Source: Comamonas sp. (GTDB taxonomy: Bacteria > Pseudomonadota > Gammaproteobacteria > Burkholderiales > Burkholderiaceae_C). Taken from it: a stretch of 64,000 nt of DNA. The notes under the pieces were generated by a model. That model was not told the origin of the DNA. It searched no databases and saw only the letters and a list, made by a program, of their open reading frames with translations. This document shows, piece by piece, positions 1 through 8,009 of this stretch. Within the stretch, counting starts at the first letter, position 1, and each line of letters starts with the position of its first letter. The stretch covers positions 1-64,000 of the forward strand of contig JAJPEQ010000010.1 of assembly GCA_021166775.1 (NCBI GenBank). Reading direction: 5' to 3'. The translations under genes and the position numbers were made by a program.

Positions 1-1882
1 CACAGGCAGCTCATAAAACTGACGTAACCCCCTCCACCGCCGAACGAGAGTTCACTGCCGCACAGGCAGCTCAGAAACCGCAAGATTGCTGCGAATCGGT
101 GACGGTCGAGGTTCACTGCCGCACAGGCAGCTCAGAAATTCCACGCGGCTTGCGCGTGGCGCACAAAAGAGTTCACTGCCGCACAGGCAGCTCAGAAAAC
201 CCAGGCAGCGCCCCAGCCTGCCGTACAGCAGTTCACTGCCGCACAGGCAGCTCAGAAAAACCAGGTCAGGCGATGAACCTGCCTGCATTTGTTCACTGCC
301 GCACAGGCAGCTCAGAAATACCCCGGCGGCGTCCCGGCCATTTATCGTCAGTTCACTGCCGCACAGGCAGCTCAGAAAGGCCCGCGTCGTGGGCGGGCAC
401 GACGCCGCCCGTTCACTGCCGCACAGGCAGCGCCGTAATCCGCGGCCCGGGTGATCAAGTTCTGCTCTGTGTTCACTGCCGCACAGGCAGCTCAGAAAAC
501 CAGCGAAGAAAGCACAGGAGATGCGGACACGTTCACTGCCGCACAGGCAGCTCAGAAAACACACTCGGCCCCGTTACAGCGGCAGGCGTTGTTCACTGCC
601 GCACAGGCAGCTCAGAAAGTGTCCTGCAGGCTTTGCGCCACGCTGGCGCGCGTTCACTGCCGCACAGGCAGCTCAGAAAAGACCCCAATCGTCGTCAATA
701 CAGACCCGTCTGTTCACTGCCGCACAGGCAGCTCAGAAATGTTCACCATCACCGATATCTGGGAGTGCATGAGTTCACTGTCGCACAGGCAGCTCAGAAA
801 GGCGCCGGGTGCAACCGCTTTCGATTGCATGCGTACACTGCCGCACAGGCAGCTCAGAAATCAGTGAGCATCAGGCCGCGCGGGTCGCCGGTGTTCACTG
901 CCGCACAGGCAGCTCAGAAAGAGCGCGACCCGGGCAATCACAAAGCGGGCGAGTTCACTGCCGCACAGGCAGCTCAGAAATTCCAGTCGTCGCTGGTGAC
1001 GCGCTGCATCACGTTCACTGCCGCACAGGCAGCTCAGAAATAAATGACAAAGGGGAGCGGCGCTGGAAGATCGTTCACTGCCGCACAGGCAGCTCAGAAA
1101 AAGTATTTCGGAGACGCCTGCGAGGCGCTCTCGTTCACTGCCGGACAGGCAGCTCAGAAAACCCGCCTGCGCATCGAGGATCGTGACGATCTGTTCACTG
1201 CCGCACAGGCAGCTCAGAAATTCGATCTGGGCGAGCCCGAGCCGGTGCTGGGCGTTCACTGCCGCACAGGCAGCTCAGAAAATCTTGCGGCTCAAGGTGG
1301 GCAGCTTCACCTCGTTCACTGCCGCACAGGCAGCTCAGAAATGTGACCTACACCATCGGATCGGACAACTACAGTTCACTGCCGCACAGGCAGCTCAGAA
1401 AGTCATGCCAGTACAGCGTCACGTCATAAACACGTTCACTGCCGCACAGGCAGCTCAGAAATGCAGCTTGGTGAACTCACCGGCGAGCTTGACGTTCACT
1501 GCCGCACAGGCAGCTCAGAAACTCAAGTGGATCGCCGAAATACGCCGGCGTGTGTTCACTGCCGCACAGGCAGCTCAGAAATTGGTGGCGGCTGGGACGC
1601 GCAAATGGATGATGTTCACTGCCGCACAGGCAGCTCAGAAAAGGAAGATGAGCAGGGCTGCCAGGACGCCACCGTTCACTGCCGCACAGGCAGCTCAGAA
1701 AGTGAACCGACTTACGTTCGCTTTGTCGGCAGAGTTCACTGCCGCACAGGCAGCTCAGAAAGATGAGGTCAAGCGCCTGCGCGGCCTGATGGTCGTTCAC
1801 TGCCGCACAGGCAGCTCAGAAATTTCGCTCATCGCCTTGTCCCGGTAGTTCGCGGTTCACTGCCGCACAGGCAGCTCAGGAA
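1..1882 (+). CRISPR. Type I-F CRISPR array, trailer portion (32 repeats, 31 spacers in window)
   Basis: A 28-bp repeat (starts GTTCACTGCCG, ends CTCAGAAA, with a CTGCC/GGCAG stem) recurs every 60-61 bp. I count 31 full copies, starting at 50, 111, 171 and so on to 1855, plus one cut by the left edge (1-17). Spacers are 32 bp, with five of 33 bp. Repeat length, stem and 3' tag match type I-F (Csy) repeats, whose crRNA is cut by Cas6f/Csy4 below the hairpin, so the + strand is the sense strand and leader and cas genes should lie left of base 1. Variant copies: 1-17 (CTCATAAA), 411 (CGCCGTAA), 773, 833 and 1133 (single changes), and the last copy at 1855 (CTCAGGAA), which marks the trailer end. 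I saw no duplicated spacers. Several ORFs in the track are artefacts of the 60-bp (20-codon) period. Confidence 0.98.
411..438 (+). repeat. Internal degenerate CRISPR repeat with altered 3' tag
   Basis: The first 21 bases match the consensus, including the hairpin, but the tail reads CGCCGTAA instead of CTCAGAAA. All three substitutions fall in the segment that becomes the 5' handle of the crRNA carrying the following spacer (439-470). Flanking repeats on both sides are intact. Confidence 0.9.
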
Positions 1883-2795
1883 GATACTGCATCAAGCTCA
1901 GGCCGACCTCGCCCCCCCGATGCACCCGCACCTCCGCCCACACCACCACCAGCAAACCCGCGAGCACGCCGGCGAGGCCCAGCCATGCCAGCCACGTCTG
2001 GCTCTCGCCCACCACCAGCACCGCCAGCACGAAGGCGGTGACCGGCTCGCCCAGCGCCAGCGTCACGCCGGTGGCGCCAGAGATGTGGCGCAGACCGCTG
2101 GTGAAGAGCAGGTAGGCCACGCCGGTGCTCACCAGCCCGAGGAAGAGCACCACCGCCCAGGCGCTCGTGTCGGCCTGCAGCGGGCCGCCGAGCAGCCAGG
2201 CGGCGGGCAGGGAAAGCAGCGCGGCCGAGCCGAACACCGCAAGGTTGGTGCGCGCCGGATCGAGCCGCGCGACGATGCGCTTGTTGGCCAGCGCATAGAC
2301 CGCATACGCCAGACCCGCCAGCAGGCACAGCGTCACGCCCAGCGTCGTGAGACGCGCGCCGCCGCCCTGACCCAGCGCCATGGCCACGCCGCCCGCCACG
2401 CCCACGAGTGTGCCCAGCCACCAGAGCAGGGGCGGCAGGCGCCGCTGCTGCCAGGTCTGCAACAGCCCGGCCCAGATCGGTCCGCTGCCGATGGCGATCG
2501 CGGTGCCCAGCGCCACGCCGCTGTGCCTGACGCCGGCGAAGAAGCTCAGGTTGTAGACGGCGACGCTGGCACCGCCGAGCGCGATGACCGCCCACGGCCA
2601 GGGCGCGCCGCGCCGAGGCGCTCGGCGCGCCAGCAGCGCGAAGAAGCCGGTGGCGATGGCCAGGCGCAGCGCGCCCACCCAATAGGGCGAGAAGGTGAGG
2701 GGCGCAAAGCTTTGCGCCGTGCCGGTGGTGCCCCAGAGCATCGCCGCGAGCAGCACGAGCCCGATGCCGCGCACCGAAGAATGGGAGGTGTGCAT
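1857..2795 (-). CDS. EamA/DMT-family membrane transporter
   Basis: A 312-residue hydrophobic protein of the drug/metabolite transporter superfamily, probably an exporter of a small metabolite in the inner membrane. It shows the typical opening (GLVLLAAMLWGTTG) and two EamA repeats, about ten predicted helices, ending near WAEVRVHR. It lies downstream of an AraC regulator on the same strand, a common pairing. The odd part is its 3' end: the last residues (PELPVRQ) and the stop codon are read from the final CRISPR repeat, so the C-terminus was probably replaced or extended at the array boundary. The helices themselves appear intact. The substrate is unknown. Confidence 0.88.
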   Translation of the reverse strand: MHTSHSSVRGIGLVLLAAMLWGTTGTAQSFAPLTFSPYWVGALRLAIATGFFALLARRAPRRGAPWPWAVIALGGASVAVYNLSFFAGVRHSGVALGTAIAIGSGPIWAGLLQTWQQRRLPPLLWWLGTLVGVAGGVAMALGQGGGARLTTLGVTLCLLAGLAYAVYALANKRIVARLDPARTNLAVFGSAALLSLPAAWLLGGPLQADTSAWAVVLFLGLVSTGVAYLLFTSGLRHISGATGVTLALGEPVTAFVLAVLVVGESQTWLAWLGLAGVLAGLLVVVWAEVRVHRGGEVGLSLMQYLPELPVRQ

Positions 2796-2890
2796 CCCGG
2801 CGATGGTGCGGGCGGCGCGGGGTGGGAATTGTCGAGAAACGCTTGAAGTGGCGCGGACTCAAGGGCCGAGCGCGCGCACCTGCGGGGTCA

Positions 2891-2950
2891 AAAAATATGG
2901 GTTAAATATGGATCTAACGCTTACCAAGTAAGCGCAATCAGCTATTTAAT
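2891..2950 (+). repeat. Dispersed intergenic repeat, copy 1
   Basis: An AT-rich stretch between EamA and AraC containing AAATATGG, then CTAACGC, CCAAGTAAGCGC and CAGCTATTTAA. It aligns by eye with the copy at 54654-54706 over about 50 bp. The two GCG-containing halves (AACGCTTA/TAAGCGC-like) can pair as a hairpin. It ends just inside the 3' end of the AraC gene. Confidence 0.6.
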
Positions 2951-3649
2951 AAGAAGCGATTGACGCCGCAACCCTCGCGCGCCCACGCCGCGTTCGCGCC
3001 GGAGCGCATACGCCAGTGCGCTGGCGCTGGCGTAGCCGCAGGCCAGCGCCGTCGCCTCCAGCGAGCGGCCCTGCGCCAGCCATTGCTGCGCCTGGTCCAG
3101 CCGCAGCGCGCGCAGCCAGGCTTGCGGCGTGGCGCCGGCCAGCTCCAGCAGGCGCGCGTGAAAACGCTGCGGGCTCAGGTGGCACAGGGCCGCGAGGCGC
3201 GCGGTGGGCCAGTTTTCGTGCAGCGCGGATTGCACCTGCCGGCGCAGGCGGGCCAGATCCATGGGCCTGCGGGCCAGCAGGCGCGGCGCCTGCAGCGCCA
3301 GGGCCACGTTGGCGAGCAGCGCGTCGGCCGCCGGCGCCGCCGCCGTGCGCCAGGGCGCGGGCACCTGAAAGCGGCGCAGGCGCGCCAGGCCCGGCTGGTC
3401 CGGCGCGTCGATCACCGCGATGCGGGCGCTGCGCTCGGCCCAATAGCCGTGTCCGGCGCCCGCGGGGATGACGATGCCGCTGGCGGCGTCGACGCTGGCC
3501 GCGTGCCCGGCGATGTCGAGCTCCATGCGGCCATCGAGCGCGTAGAGAATCTGCACGAAATCGTGCGCATGCGCGTGGTGCGCGCCGTCGTAGCGGCGCA
3601 CCGAAAAGTGGGGGTGAACCAACGGGCTCTCGGGGCGCATGGCCGCCAT
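2942..3649 (-). CDS. AraC-family transcriptional regulator
   Basis: A 235-residue regulator. The N-terminal part (about 1-80) is a cupin-like ligand-binding domain with a His-rich stretch (GAHHAHAHDFVQ). The C-terminal part (about 135-232) carries the two helix-turn-helix motifs of AraC proteins (LAALCHLSPQRFHARL and ALACGYASASALAYALRR). It is co-oriented with the downstream EamA gene 146 bp away and divergent from haoA across 239 bp, so it could regulate either or both. A second in-frame ATG lies three codons in. The motif CATGGCCGCCATGG overlaps its start and recurs within the haoA upstream palindrome. Confidence 0.88.
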   Translation of the reverse strand: MAAMRPESPLVHPHFSVRRYDGAHHAHAHDFVQILYALDGRMELDIAGHAASVDAASGIVIPAGAGHGYWAERSARIAVIDAPDQPGLARLRRFQVPAPWRTAAAPAADALLANVALALQAPRLLARRPMDLARLRRQVQSALHENWPTARLAALCHLSPQRFHARLLELAGATPQAWLRALRLDQAQQWLAQGRSLEATALACGYASASALAYALRRERGVGARGLRRQSLLIK

Positions 3650-3760
3650 GGTACTGCCAGTGCTGTCTGGCGAGTGACCTCCAACGGCTTCAAGTCAGGC
3701 CTGCGCGCTTCGGCAGCCAGCCGGCCTCGCACCCGGTGGAACCATGGCATGCATTTGTCA

Positions 3761-3785
3761 TGGTGCCATGGCCGCCATGGCACCA
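3761..3785. promoter_or_regulatory. 25-bp perfect palindrome in the araC-haoA divergent region
   Basis: TGGTGCCATGGC, one base, then its exact reverse complement: 12-bp arms, centred 116 bp upstream of the haoA ATG. GCATGCA motifs flank it on both sides (3747-3753, 3790-3796). No T-run follows, so it does not look like a terminator. An operator for the adjacent AraC protein or another dimeric regulator is an inference from position. Confidence 0.55.
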
Positions 3786-3888
3786 CCGCGCATGCACGCA
3801 ATGGCTCTTGGTGCAAGTCAAGAAGCGCCGATAGTTGTCCCCATCCACACCTCATGGTCACTGGATGTGTTTGGAACGGAGGGGACTA

Positions 3889-5628
3889 ATGCTTTCGCGA
3901 CTGCTCACTTTGGCCGCCCTGGCCCTTGGCTTGCTGGCCACACACCTGCCGGCCAGCGCGGCCATCTGGGACTCGGTCCCCGATGAACAGCTCAAGGCGC
4001 TCGACCTTTCGCGCGATGCATCGCCCAAGGAGCTGTTCGACAGCCTCTCCAAGCGCTACCGCGCCGAATTGACCAAAGGCAAGCTCGCCAGATATTGGGA
4101 GCCGATCCCGATGGACACGTACCTGGCGCCCACGCTGTTCTACAAACCGCCCGCCGAGCCCGCGATCGAGGCCAAGCGCGAGGATTGCGTGGGCTGCCAC
4201 ACCGCCGTCACGCACGGCTGGGTCAAGTCGTGGGAAAAGAGCGTGCACGCCAACCTCGACCAGATCCGCGCCCTGCCCGACAGCGATGCGCGCGCCTACA
4301 AGAAGGGGGTGATCGTCGAGGTCGAGGACAATCTGCGCTCGCAGGGCCTGCTGGCGCAGGGGCAACCGCTCAAGGACGTGCAGTGCACCGACTGCCACAT
4401 GGGCGTCGGCGTGGCGGGCGGCAACCACGCCAAGGACCTGCGCATGCCCGACCGCACGGTGTGCGGCACCTGTCACGTGCGCCAGTTCGCCGAAGCCGAG
4501 TCCGAGCGCGACACGCTGGTCTGGCCGCAGAAGCAGTGGGCGCAGGGCCACCCTTCGCACACCGTGGACTACATCGCCAACGTCGAGACCGCGACCTGGG
4601 CGGCGCTGCAGCAGCGCGAAGTGGCCGCCAGCTGCACCATGTGCCACACCAACCAGACCAAGTGCGACAACTGCCACACGCGCCACGAGTTCTCCACCGT
4701 CGAGGCGCGCAAGCCCGAGGCCTGCGCCACCTGCCACAACGGCGTCGATCACAACGAGTTCGAGCAGTTCATGTATTCCAAGCACGGCACCGTGTACCAA
4801 ACGCTGGGCGCGAGCTGGGACTGGAACATCCGGCTGGCCGACCAGTTCGCCAGCAAGAACGGCCAGACCGCGCCCACCTGCCAGACCTGCCACTTCGAGT
4901 TCAAGGGGCAGTACACCCACAACGTGGTGCGCAAGGTGCGCTGGGGCTTCCTGCCGTTCAAGAACATCGCCGACAACCTGGACGATCCGTGGTTCAAGGA
5001 CCGCAAGGAGGCCTGGGTCGGCACCTGCTCGCAATGCCACTCGCCGCGCTTTGCCACCAACTACCTCACCATGATGGATGACGGCATCAAGGCCGGCACC
5101 AACCTGGTCGAGGACACCCGCAAGGTGGTGCAAAAGCTCTATGACGACCAGCTGCTGGTCGGGCAGAAAACCAATCGGCCCCCGCTGCGCGAACCCGAGA
5201 AGGACGAGCCGGGCGGCTTCTCCTCGCTGTTCTTCGCCGACAAGAACCAGACCACCATGGTGGATCGCACCTTCGCCGAGATGTGGGAGCAGCACGTCGC
5301 GCGCTACATGAAGGGCTTGCAACACGTCAATCCCGGCGGCTGGACCTATTCGCACGGCTGGAGCGACCTGATCAAGGACCAGGCCATCATCAACGAGCAG
5401 GACACGGTGCTGCGCGAGAAGGCCGCGCTGGAGCAGCGTGTGAACAAGCTCGAGGGGGCCAAGGGGGGCACGAAGACCTCGTCGTTCAACAACGCTGCGG
5501 GCGGCCCGCTAGCGGGTATGGGCATCGACCCGTTGCTTGCTGGCGGCACGCTCGCCATGCTGGGAGGGGGGCTGCTGGTCGGCGGATGGGTAGGGCGGCG
5601 TCGGCGACCCGGCGGCGACGAGCACTGA
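3889..5628 (+). CDS. haoA: Hydroxylamine oxidoreductase, octaheme cytochrome c
   Basis: A 579-residue precursor that oxidises hydroxylamine in the periplasm, passing electrons to c-type cytochromes. I chose ATG 3889 because GGAGGGG lies just upstream and a clean signal peptide follows (cleavage near PASA, residue 24). Eight CxxCH haem sites occur at about residues 100, 166, 192, 249, 259, 279, 331 and 380. The CTMCHTNQ(T)KCDNCHTRHEF segment corresponds to the region of the Nitrosomonas enzyme that holds haem P460. Tyr487 in NPGGWTYSHGW matches the tyrosine that cross-links to P460, which nitrite-reducing relatives lack. A C-terminal coiled-coil-like stretch, a Gly-rich membrane helix and RRRR resemble the Nitrosomonas tail. 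It is first in an operon with haoB and ccmI. No amo, c554 or cM552 genes are in the window. Confidence 0.95.
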   Translation: MLSRLLTLAALALGLLATHLPASAAIWDSVPDEQLKALDLSRDASPKELFDSLSKRYRAELTKGKLARYWEPIPMDTYLAPTLFYKPPAEPAIEAKREDCVGCHTAVTHGWVKSWEKSVHANLDQIRALPDSDARAYKKGVIVEVEDNLRSQGLLAQGQPLKDVQCTDCHMGVGVAGGNHAKDLRMPDRTVCGTCHVRQFAEAESERDTLVWPQKQWAQGHPSHTVDYIANVETATWAALQQREVAASCTMCHTNQTKCDNCHTRHEFSTVEARKPEACATCHNGVDHNEFEQFMYSKHGTVYQTLGASWDWNIRLADQFASKNGQTAPTCQTCHFEFKGQYTHNVVRKVRWGFLPFKNIADNLDDPWFKDRKEAWVGTCSQCHSPRFATNYLTMMDDGIKAGTNLVEDTRKVVQKLYDDQLLVGQKTNRPPLREPEKDEPGGFSSLFFADKNQTTMVDRTFAEMWEQHVARYMKGLQHVNPGGWTYSHGWSDLIKDQAIINEQDTVLREKAALEQRVNKLEGAKGGTKTSSFNNAAGGPLAGMGIDPLLAGGTLAMLGGGLLVGGWVGRRRRPGGDEH

Positions 5629-5641
5629 CCGTTGATACGTC

Positions 5642-6739
5642 ATGGTCAACCACGGTGATCCCCTGCAGATGATCGAGCGCCAACGACGATGGCTGAGCCG
5701 CGCCGCCGTGGCCACGGGGCTGGCGCTGCTGGTTGCGGGGTCGGTCGTGCTGTGGCGGCACCTGTCGGCGCCGCCGCCGTACGGCTACACATTGGGCGAC
5801 GCCATCGCATCGGCCGAGCTGGGAGGGTGGGCGGATCTGGGTGAGCAGCAGGTCACGGTCCGGCGCGCCAGCGTCCGTTCGAGCGAATCGAACACGCTAC
5901 TGGCCGACCTCGAAGTCGCCGAGACGGCTGCCGGGCCCGTGCTGCTGCAGTGGAAGTCGCGCGTCGACGATCCGTTCCTGGCCCTCACCATCGCGCCCGA
6001 CGACGTGGTGGCACTCGCTTCGGTGCTCAAGCGCCATGTGCCGTCCGACGCCTCCGTGCTGGCCTGGTGGGACAGCTCGCGGCAGTTCAAGCTGTTGAGC
6101 GCAGTGGACGTGGCGTTCGACCAGCACCTGGGCATGCCCTTGTTCGTGCCCGCGCGCTGGAATGCCAGTCGCGGCGGCATCGAGACCGTCGAGCGCGCCT
6201 TCTGGCTCGGTGCCGACCACGCCGACCCAGCGCCGCAGCAGGAGCGCTTTCGGCGCTTTGCCGACGCGCTGCTGGCGCCCGAAGAAGAAGGCATCGCCGC
6301 GCTGCAGGCCTTGGCTGGTGGCAAGACCACGGTGCTGATCCTGCATCTGCGCGACCTGATCCTGCTCGGCCAGCTCGCACCCAGGAAGATGGGGGTGGCG
6401 TTCCAGGACTTCGGCGCCATGGGCGACGTGCATGGCTCAGTGCGCCGGGTGCACGCCTGGCTCGACCAGCACCAGTACCCCACCTACGGCGTGTGGCAGG
6501 GCAAGGATCAGCCGCTGCGCGCCATCGCCCTGACCGATGCCCCTTCCGGCAAGACCCTGGCGGCACGGCTGCTGCCGCTGATGGGCAACGACCAGCATGA
6601 CGTCGCCGGGGCCACGCTGGTCTATCGCGTGGGCGGCTTTTCGGTGTTCGAGATCGCGCCGGCCCGGGCCACGGCCGCGCCTTCGGCCGATGCGCTCAAG
6701 AGCGCCGCCGCCCCGTTGCCCGAGGAGCCGCGCCCATGA
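5642..6739 (+). CDS. haoB: HaoB-like hydroxylamine oxidation protein
   Basis: A 365-residue protein starting 13 bp after haoA. One N-terminal membrane helix (about residues 20-42) anchors a periplasmic domain without haem motifs. Position directly behind haoA, size and topology fit HaoB, the protein of unknown biochemical role that follows hao in ammonia oxidisers and methanotrophs. No catalytic motif is visible. The ATG at 5642 has a weak ribosome-binding site; an alternative start at 5669 would also keep the helix. Its stop overlaps the ccmI start (ATGA), indicating coupled translation. Confidence 0.82.
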   Translation: MVNHGDPLQMIERQRRWLSRAAVATGLALLVAGSVVLWRHLSAPPPYGYTLGDAIASAELGGWADLGEQQVTVRRASVRSSESNTLLADLEVAETAAGPVLLQWKSRVDDPFLALTIAPDDVVALASVLKRHVPSDASVLAWWDSSRQFKLLSAVDVAFDQHLGMPLFVPARWNASRGGIETVERAFWLGADHADPAPQQERFRRFADALLAPEEEGIAALQALAGGKTTVLILHLRDLILLGQLAPRKMGVAFQDFGAMGDVHGSVRRVHAWLDQHQYPTYGVWQGKDQPLRAIALTDAPSGKTLAARLLPLMGNDQHDVAGATLVYRVGGFSVFEIAPARATAAPSADALKSAAAPLPEEPRP

Positions 6740-7974
6740 CCCTGTTCGTCGTGCTGGCCGCAGCCATGGTGCTGCTGGCTCTTGCGGTGGTGGTGGTGCC
6801 GCTGCTTCGCCACGTGCCCGCACGCGGCGCGAACGGCGATCCGGCCCTCGTCGTGCTGGCCGATGCGGCGGATGAACTGCAAGCCCAGCGAGTGTCCGGC
6901 GCCTTGAGCGATGCCGAATACACCCGCGCGCTGCGGGAGCTGCAGCAACAGGCGCTGCAGTCGCACGCGGCGTTGTCGCGATCGGGTGGCGTCGGCTCCA
7001 GCCCGCGGGCCAACTGGGGCGCGGCCCTCGCCACGGCGGTGGCCCTGCCCTTGGTTGCCGTGGCGCTCTACCTCTCGGTGGGCCAGCCCAGCGTCATCAA
7101 CGGCAACCGTCCGCTGGCGGGCAGCCCGCATCTCCCGGGCGACGACGCCATCACCGCGCTGTCGCAACGGCTGGCACGGGACGGCAACGACGCCGAGGGC
7201 TGGGTGCTGCTGGCGCGCTCGTCGTTCCAGGCGCGGCGCATCGATGAGGCCCTGAATGCCTACCGCAAGGCCACCGCTCTGCAAAGGAACAACGCCGACC
7301 TGTGGGTCGAATACGCCAACACGCTGGCGATCGCCAACGACCGCAAGCTGTCGGGCGAGCCGACGCGACTGGTCGAGCGCGCCCTCGAAATCGACCCCGA
7401 CAACCTCAATGCCCTGGCCTTTGCCGGCCTCGCGGCGTTGCAGGGCGGCAACCGTGGGCTGGCACTGCGGCACTGGCAACGGCTCCAATCGCTGGTGCCG
7501 GACGGCTCCGAGGACCGCGAGCGGATTGCGGCGCTGATCGCGCGCGCCCAGGGCGAGCCCCGGCCAGCCAGTGCAACCGTCCCTGCACAGGCCGCGGAGC
7601 GCCCCGTTGAAACCGGGGCGGCGAGTACGCCGTCGATCCGCGGCACGGTCAGCCTCGACGCTGCGCTGGCCAGCCAAGTGGCTCCTACCGACACCCTGTT
7701 CGTGTTCGCCCGGGCGACCGACGGCCCGCCCATGCCTCTGGCCGCGATGCGCACACGCACGGCCGGCTGGCCGGTGGCCTTCACGCTCGACGACAGCAGC
7801 GCCATGGGACAGGGCCGGGCGCTGTCGCAATCGGGGCGCGTGCAGATCGTCGCGCGCATCTCGCGCCTGGGCAGTCCCGGTGCCCAACCCGGCGACATCG
7901 AAGGCACGATGGAAGGCGTCGCGGTCGGCGCCAGCGACGTACGGGTGGTACTCAACCGCGTGGTCGGGCGCTGA
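6736..7974 (+). CDS. ccmI: CcmI/CycH-type cytochrome c biogenesis TPR protein
   Basis: A 412-residue protein of the haem-ligation machinery that presents apocytochromes c to the CcmF/CcmH lyase. N-terminal helix (1-27), a cytoplasmic loop with the family pattern (LSDAEYTRALRELQQ), a second helix (about 95-118), TPR repeats (about 140-270), and the C-terminal CcmI domain with VAPTDTLFVFARA and FTLDDSSAMG. It overlaps haoB by four bases and closes the hao operon. CcmI genes normally end a ccmABCDEFGH operon; here none of those neighbours is present, suggesting a dedicated copy for HAO maturation. Confidence 0.88.
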   Translation: MTLFVVLAAAMVLLALAVVVVPLLRHVPARGANGDPALVVLADAADELQAQRVSGALSDAEYTRALRELQQQALQSHAALSRSGGVGSSPRANWGAALATAVALPLVAVALYLSVGQPSVINGNRPLAGSPHLPGDDAITALSQRLARDGNDAEGWVLLARSSFQARRIDEALNAYRKATALQRNNADLWVEYANTLAIANDRKLSGEPTRLVERALEIDPDNLNALAFAGLAALQGGNRGLALRHWQRLQSLVPDGSEDRERIAALIARAQGEPRPASATVPAQAAERPVETGAASTPSIRGTVSLDAALASQVAPTDTLFVFARATDGPPMPLAAMRTRTAGWPVAFTLDDSSAMGQGRALSQSGRVQIVARISRLGSPGAQPGDIEGTMEGVAVGASDVRVVLNRVVGR

Positions 7975-8009
7975 GGCAGGCGGCGGCGCCCGCCCCGGAG
8001 CGCCCCGCA

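Noticed and set aside
52-1848. Seven or more repeated-motif ORFs on both strands (for example 52-564 minus, 99-1043 plus, 1183-1848 plus)
   Set aside because: They are artefacts of the CRISPR array: the 60-bp unit equals 20 codons and the repeat contains no stop in several frames.
3761-3785. Palindrome upstream of haoA as a transcription terminator
   Set aside because: No T-run on either side and it lies between divergent promoters, so an operator is more plausible.
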